From RGEC01 sp964626685 (GTDB lineage: Bacteria; Bacteroidota; Bacteroidia; NS11-12g; UBA955), in NCBI GenBank assembly GCA_964626685.1, contig CAZVJY010000006.1:81391-145390 (forward strand): DNA of 64,000 bases. Direction: 5' to 3'. The translations under genes were made by a program, and so were the position numbers. Each line of letters opens with the position of its first letter. Position 1 is the stretch's first letter. The notes beneath the pieces are model-generated. The model was not told the origin of the DNA, did not search any database, and was given only the letters and a program-made list of their open reading frames with translations. Below are positions 61,846-64,000 of the stretch, one piece after another.

Positions 61846-63287
61846 GCGTCCAGCATTTTACGCACCTGCTCATTGGTTTTTCTGGGATCAGCCTTGCCTT
61901 TGCTGGCTTTCATAACTTCGCCAACAAACAAACCCAGCAATCCACTTTTACCGTTTCTATACTCCTGGACTTTTTCAGGGAATCTGGATAAAACTTCAGC
62001 AATCAGCGTTTCAATGGTTTCAGAGTCTGCGTCCTGGGCCAGGTTTAGTTTCTCTATCAATGATGTGGCAGATGCAGCAGGATTTTCAATTAAAGCAGGG
62101 AAGAGGTGCTGGGCAGCAGCGCTGTGAGAAATGATATTCTTGTCAATTACATCGATAATCTCAGCAATTTTTTCAGGTTGCAACGGAAAAGATTCCATAC
62201 CCATGGCATTTTCATTGAGATAGCCTTTGATGGAAACGTTTACCCAGTTGGCCGCTGCTTTGTGGTTGGAGGTGCATTGAATCAGCCTGTTGAAAAACAA
62301 AGCAGTGGTTTTATCATCAATCAAAACCGATGCGTCATATTCAGATAGTCCGAGCTCACGGTGGAAACGGTCGAATAAAGATTCCGGAAGTTCTGGCATG
62401 CTGTGTTTAACAGCCTCAATATCTTTTTCAGTCAGTGTCAGCGGTGGCAGGTCAGGCTCCGGGAAATAGCGGTAGTCATTGACCAGTTCTTTGCGCCTCA
62501 TGCTGAAAGTATTGCCATTCAGGCCGTTGAAACCGCGGGTTTCACCTACCACGGTTCCGCCACTGTTTAGTATTTCTGTCTGTCTTTTTATTTCAAAATC
62601 AATCGCACGTTTTACATTGCTGATGGAGTTCATATTTTTCACCTCCACCTTGGTTCCAAAAGTTTGTGTGCCTCTGGGACGGATAGAGATATTGGCATCG
62701 CAGCGAAGGCTTCCTTCCTCCATGTTACCGTCGCATATGTCCAGATAACGAACCAAACGGCGGATTTCAGTAACAAACGCATAGGCCTCGTCACCGGTTC
62801 TGATATCAGGTTCAGTTACTACCTCAATCAGTGGAGTTCCGGCCCTATTGTAATCAATCAGCGAATCTTGTAGGTCCTGGTCGTGCATACTTTTGCCCGT
62901 ATCTTCCTCCATGTGTATGCGGATGAGTCGTACTTTTTTGGGCTCACCGGTTTTGGGTTTGATATTCACAAAACCTCCGGTGCAAAGTGGCGTATCGAAC
63001 TGGGTTATCTGATAGCCTTTGGGCAAATCAGCATAGAAGTAGTTTTTACGCGCATATCGGTTTACACGGGTAATGTCGCACTGCAGTGCCAGTCCCATTT
63101 TCATGGCGAGTTCTACAGCATTTTTATTGTGTTTGGGCAAGGTGCCGGGGTGTGCCAGGCTGATTGGGCTTACCTGCGTATTGGGCATTTGTCCGTATGC
63201 GGTGCTATCAGCAGAAAATGCTTTACTTCCTGTTAGCAGTTGAATGTGTATTTCCAATCCTATTACGGCTTCAAATTCGGTGCTCAT
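61842..63287 (-). CDS. gatB: GatB, aspartyl/glutamyl-tRNA amidotransferase subunit B
   Basis: GatB is the kinase and tRNA-binding subunit of GatCAB, which makes Gln-tRNA(Gln) or Asn-tRNA(Asn) from misacylated tRNA. The 481 residues begin EAVIGLEIHIQL and include the catalytic region GTPLIEVVTEPD (about 150-161), EGSLRCDANIS and the C-terminal helical GatB/YqeY domain ending in ADPRKTNEQVRKMLDA. gatA and gatC are not adjacent. It opens the minus-strand run and overlaps the DltA-like gene by 4 bases. Confidence 0.96.
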   Translation of the reverse strand: MSTEFEAVIGLEIHIQLLTGSKAFSADSTAYGQMPNTQVSPISLAHPGTLPKHNKNAVELAMKMGLALQCDITRVNRYARKNYFYADLPKGYQITQFDTPLCTGGFVNIKPKTGEPKKVRLIRIHMEEDTGKSMHDQDLQDSLIDYNRAGTPLIEVVTEPDIRTGDEAYAFVTEIRRLVRYLDICDGNMEEGSLRCDANISIRPRGTQTFGTKVEVKNMNSISNVKRAIDFEIKRQTEILNSGGTVVGETRGFNGLNGNTFSMRRKELVNDYRYFPEPDLPPLTLTEKDIEAVKHSMPELPESLFDRFHRELGLSEYDASVLIDDKTTALFFNRLIQCTSNHKAAANWVNVSIKGYLNENAMGMESFPLQPEKIAEIIDVIDKNIISHSAAAQHLFPALIENPAASATSLIEKLNLAQDADSETIETLIAEVLSRFPEKVQEYRNGKSGLLGLFVGEVMKASKGKADPRKTNEQVRKMLDA

Positions 63288-63307
63288 TGCCCTTGCTTAT
63301 TAATGTA

Positions 63308-63315
63308 CAAATATA
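63308..63315 (-). promoter_or_regulatory. -7 box of gatB and the downstream cassette
   Basis: The minus strand reads TATATTTG, an exact TAnnTTTG match, ending 20 bases before the gatB ATG. The -33 TTG is weak. It could drive the whole gatB-MBOAT run, in which gaps are short or genes overlap. Confidence 0.5.
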
Positions 63316-63343
63316 CATGTGCGATTTGGTATTGGTTGAATGG

Positions 63344-63373
63344 TAAAAAAAGAAAAGCCCCGTTTCCGGGGCT
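63344..63373 (-). terminator. terminator after tRNA-Gly
   Basis: On the minus strand the hairpin AGCCCCG-gaaa-CGGGGCT is followed by TTTTCTTTTTTT. Confidence 0.85.
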
Positions 63374-63379
63374 CTCTGG

Positions 63380-63452
63380 AGCGAGAAACGAGACTCGAAC
63401 TCGCGACCCTCACCTTGGCAAGGTGATGCTCTACCAACTGAGCTATTCTCGC
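63380..63452 (-). tRNA. tRNA-Gly (anticodon GCC)
   Basis: On the minus strand: acceptor GCGAGAA with TTCTCGC, anticodon stem TCACC/GGTGA around TTGCCAA (anticodon GCC), T arm with GTTCGAGTC. The discriminator is U (T73), usual for tRNA-Gly, and CCA is not encoded. Confidence 0.97.
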
Positions 63453-63483
63453 ATTTACATTGTTCTTTCGTTCAATGTGGGTG

Positions 63484-63514
63484 CAAAATTAATAAATATG
63501 CGGGGTAAAGTCAA
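63484..63514 (-). promoter_or_regulatory. promoter of tRNA-Gly (TTG-N20-TAATTTTG)
   Basis: On the minus strand TTG (63514-63512), 20 bases, then TAATTTTG (63491-63484), a textbook match. Confidence 0.7.
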
Positions 63515-63536
63515 CCCCTGATTTATTAAATTTTTA

Positions 63537-63931
63537 AAGCAGTCCTATAAGCCGGGTTCTGTATCTGTTTTCGTTGCCGAAAAAGATCCTTACCATTTAT
63601 CTGGGACCTGCTTCACAGCAGGCCTCTATCGACCTACCCTCCCTGCCATTGCTGCCGGAGCAGCAAACCGGAGCGGGCAACTCCTCATGCAGGGTTTATT
63701 TGGTCTTTCAACCCGTAAGGTTTATCCCAATCCCGATTCACACCGGAACGAGTGGGCTCTTACCCCGCTTTTTCACCCTTATCCCGGCTAAGCCGAGACG
63801 GTATAGTTTCTGTGACACTTTCTGTCGCACAAAAGTTGCCTTTTATGCGCCTTCCTGTTAGGAAGTACGGCGCCCTGTGTTGCCCGGACTTTCCTCACCG
63901 GGTTACCCCGGCGCGGTAAGGCAGACTGCTA
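63537..63931 (-). ncRNA. rnpB: RNase P RNA, class A
   Basis: RNase P RNA is the catalytic part of the enzyme that trims tRNA 5' ends. On the minus strand the conserved core is present: GAGGAAAGTCCGGGC near the start, AAGGGTGAAA in the middle, AGAGCCCAC, and AGATAAATGG with ACAGAACCCGGCTTATAG at the end. P1 forms between AGCAGTC (63930-63924) and GACTGCT (63544-63538), which sets the ends. Length of about 395 bases is normal for class A. TACCTTTG lies just upstream. Confidence 0.96.
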
Positions 63932-63934
63932 CGG

Positions 63935-63942
63935 CAAAGGTA
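63935..63942 (-). promoter_or_regulatory. -7 box of rnpB
   Basis: The minus strand reads TACCTTTG, an exact TAnnTTTG match, ending 4-5 bases before the RNase P RNA P1 stem. Confidence 0.55.
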
Positions 63943-63955
63943 CATCAGTTTTAAT

Positions 63956-63985
63956 AAAAAAGGCCTCATTTCTGAGGCCTTTTTT
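63956..63985. terminator. bidirectional terminator at the right edge
   Basis: AGGCCTCA-tttc-TGAGGCCT is flanked by runs of A on the left and T on the right, so it can work on either strand. It probably ends a minus-strand gene that starts beyond the window. Confidence 0.8.
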
Positions 63986-64000
63986 GTTTATACCAATAAC

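Noticed and set aside
1..64000. Prophage, insertion sequence, CRISPR array or plasmid origin
   Set aside because: No integrase, transposase, cas gene, regular repeat-spacer pattern or iteron set was seen anywhere in the window.

Overview
The window comes from a member of the Bacteroidota, probably a gliding or type IX secretion-competent lineage. Four things support this: a porP-gldK-gldL-gldM-gldN cluster, a metalloprotease with a type IX C-terminal sorting domain, repeated Bacteroidota-type promoters (TTG or TTTG, 19-20 bases, TAnnTTTG) often lying only 4-20 bases before start codons, and almost no Shine-Dalgarno sequences. There is no sign of prophage, insertion sequence or CRISPR array. 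Coding density is high, with many convergent genes touching or overlapping by a few bases.

Left part (1-16.7 kb): the start of uvrA (cut by the window edge), a lipB-lemA-TPM-TPM run on the minus strand, yraN, an M43 secreted protease, topA, a 475-base gap with hairpin repeats, a SirB1-like transglutaminase-fold protein, a lipoyl-dependent E2 acyltransferase, two membrane proteins (one GT-C-like), a YfcE-like phosphoesterase, tRNA-Leu(CAA), an alpha/beta hydrolase, a Sua5/TsaC enzyme and an NtrC-type response regulator.

Middle (16.9-43.2 kb): the type IX secretion core; yceD-rpmF-plsX-fabH; an RsmB-like methyltransferase, a periplasmic-binding-fold protein, guaA, rnhB, a family 2 glycosyltransferase and a YceI protein; a methionine-type aminotransferase overlapped by an omega-amidase-type nitrilase; an XRE regulator; prfB with an intact programmed +1 frameshift; a photolyase and TIGR01777 epimerase divergent from a MerR/B12-binding regulator that keeps the CarH-type Wx9EH motif; rplS and a TrmH-type methyltransferase.

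Right part (43.2-64 kb): a secreted protein with a possible caspase-like C-terminus, a redoxin next to a cytochrome c/copper-monooxygenase-like lipoprotein, a GNAT-like protein, tRNA-Lys(UUU), an RND efflux operon (adaptor, pump, TolC), a YdcF protein and then, on the minus strand, gatB followed by a compact six-gene cassette: DltA-like adenylation enzyme, GNAT, acyl carrier protein, SGNH protein, SGNH protein with two LysM domains, and MBOAT acyltransferase. This is the best candidate for an undescribed system. It has the parts of the Gram-positive Dlt D-alanylation pathway in a Gram-negative setting, with a peptidoglycan-binding module. The edge carries tRNA-Gly(GCC) and the RNase P RNA gene. 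All functions are assigned by reading motifs; no database search was run.
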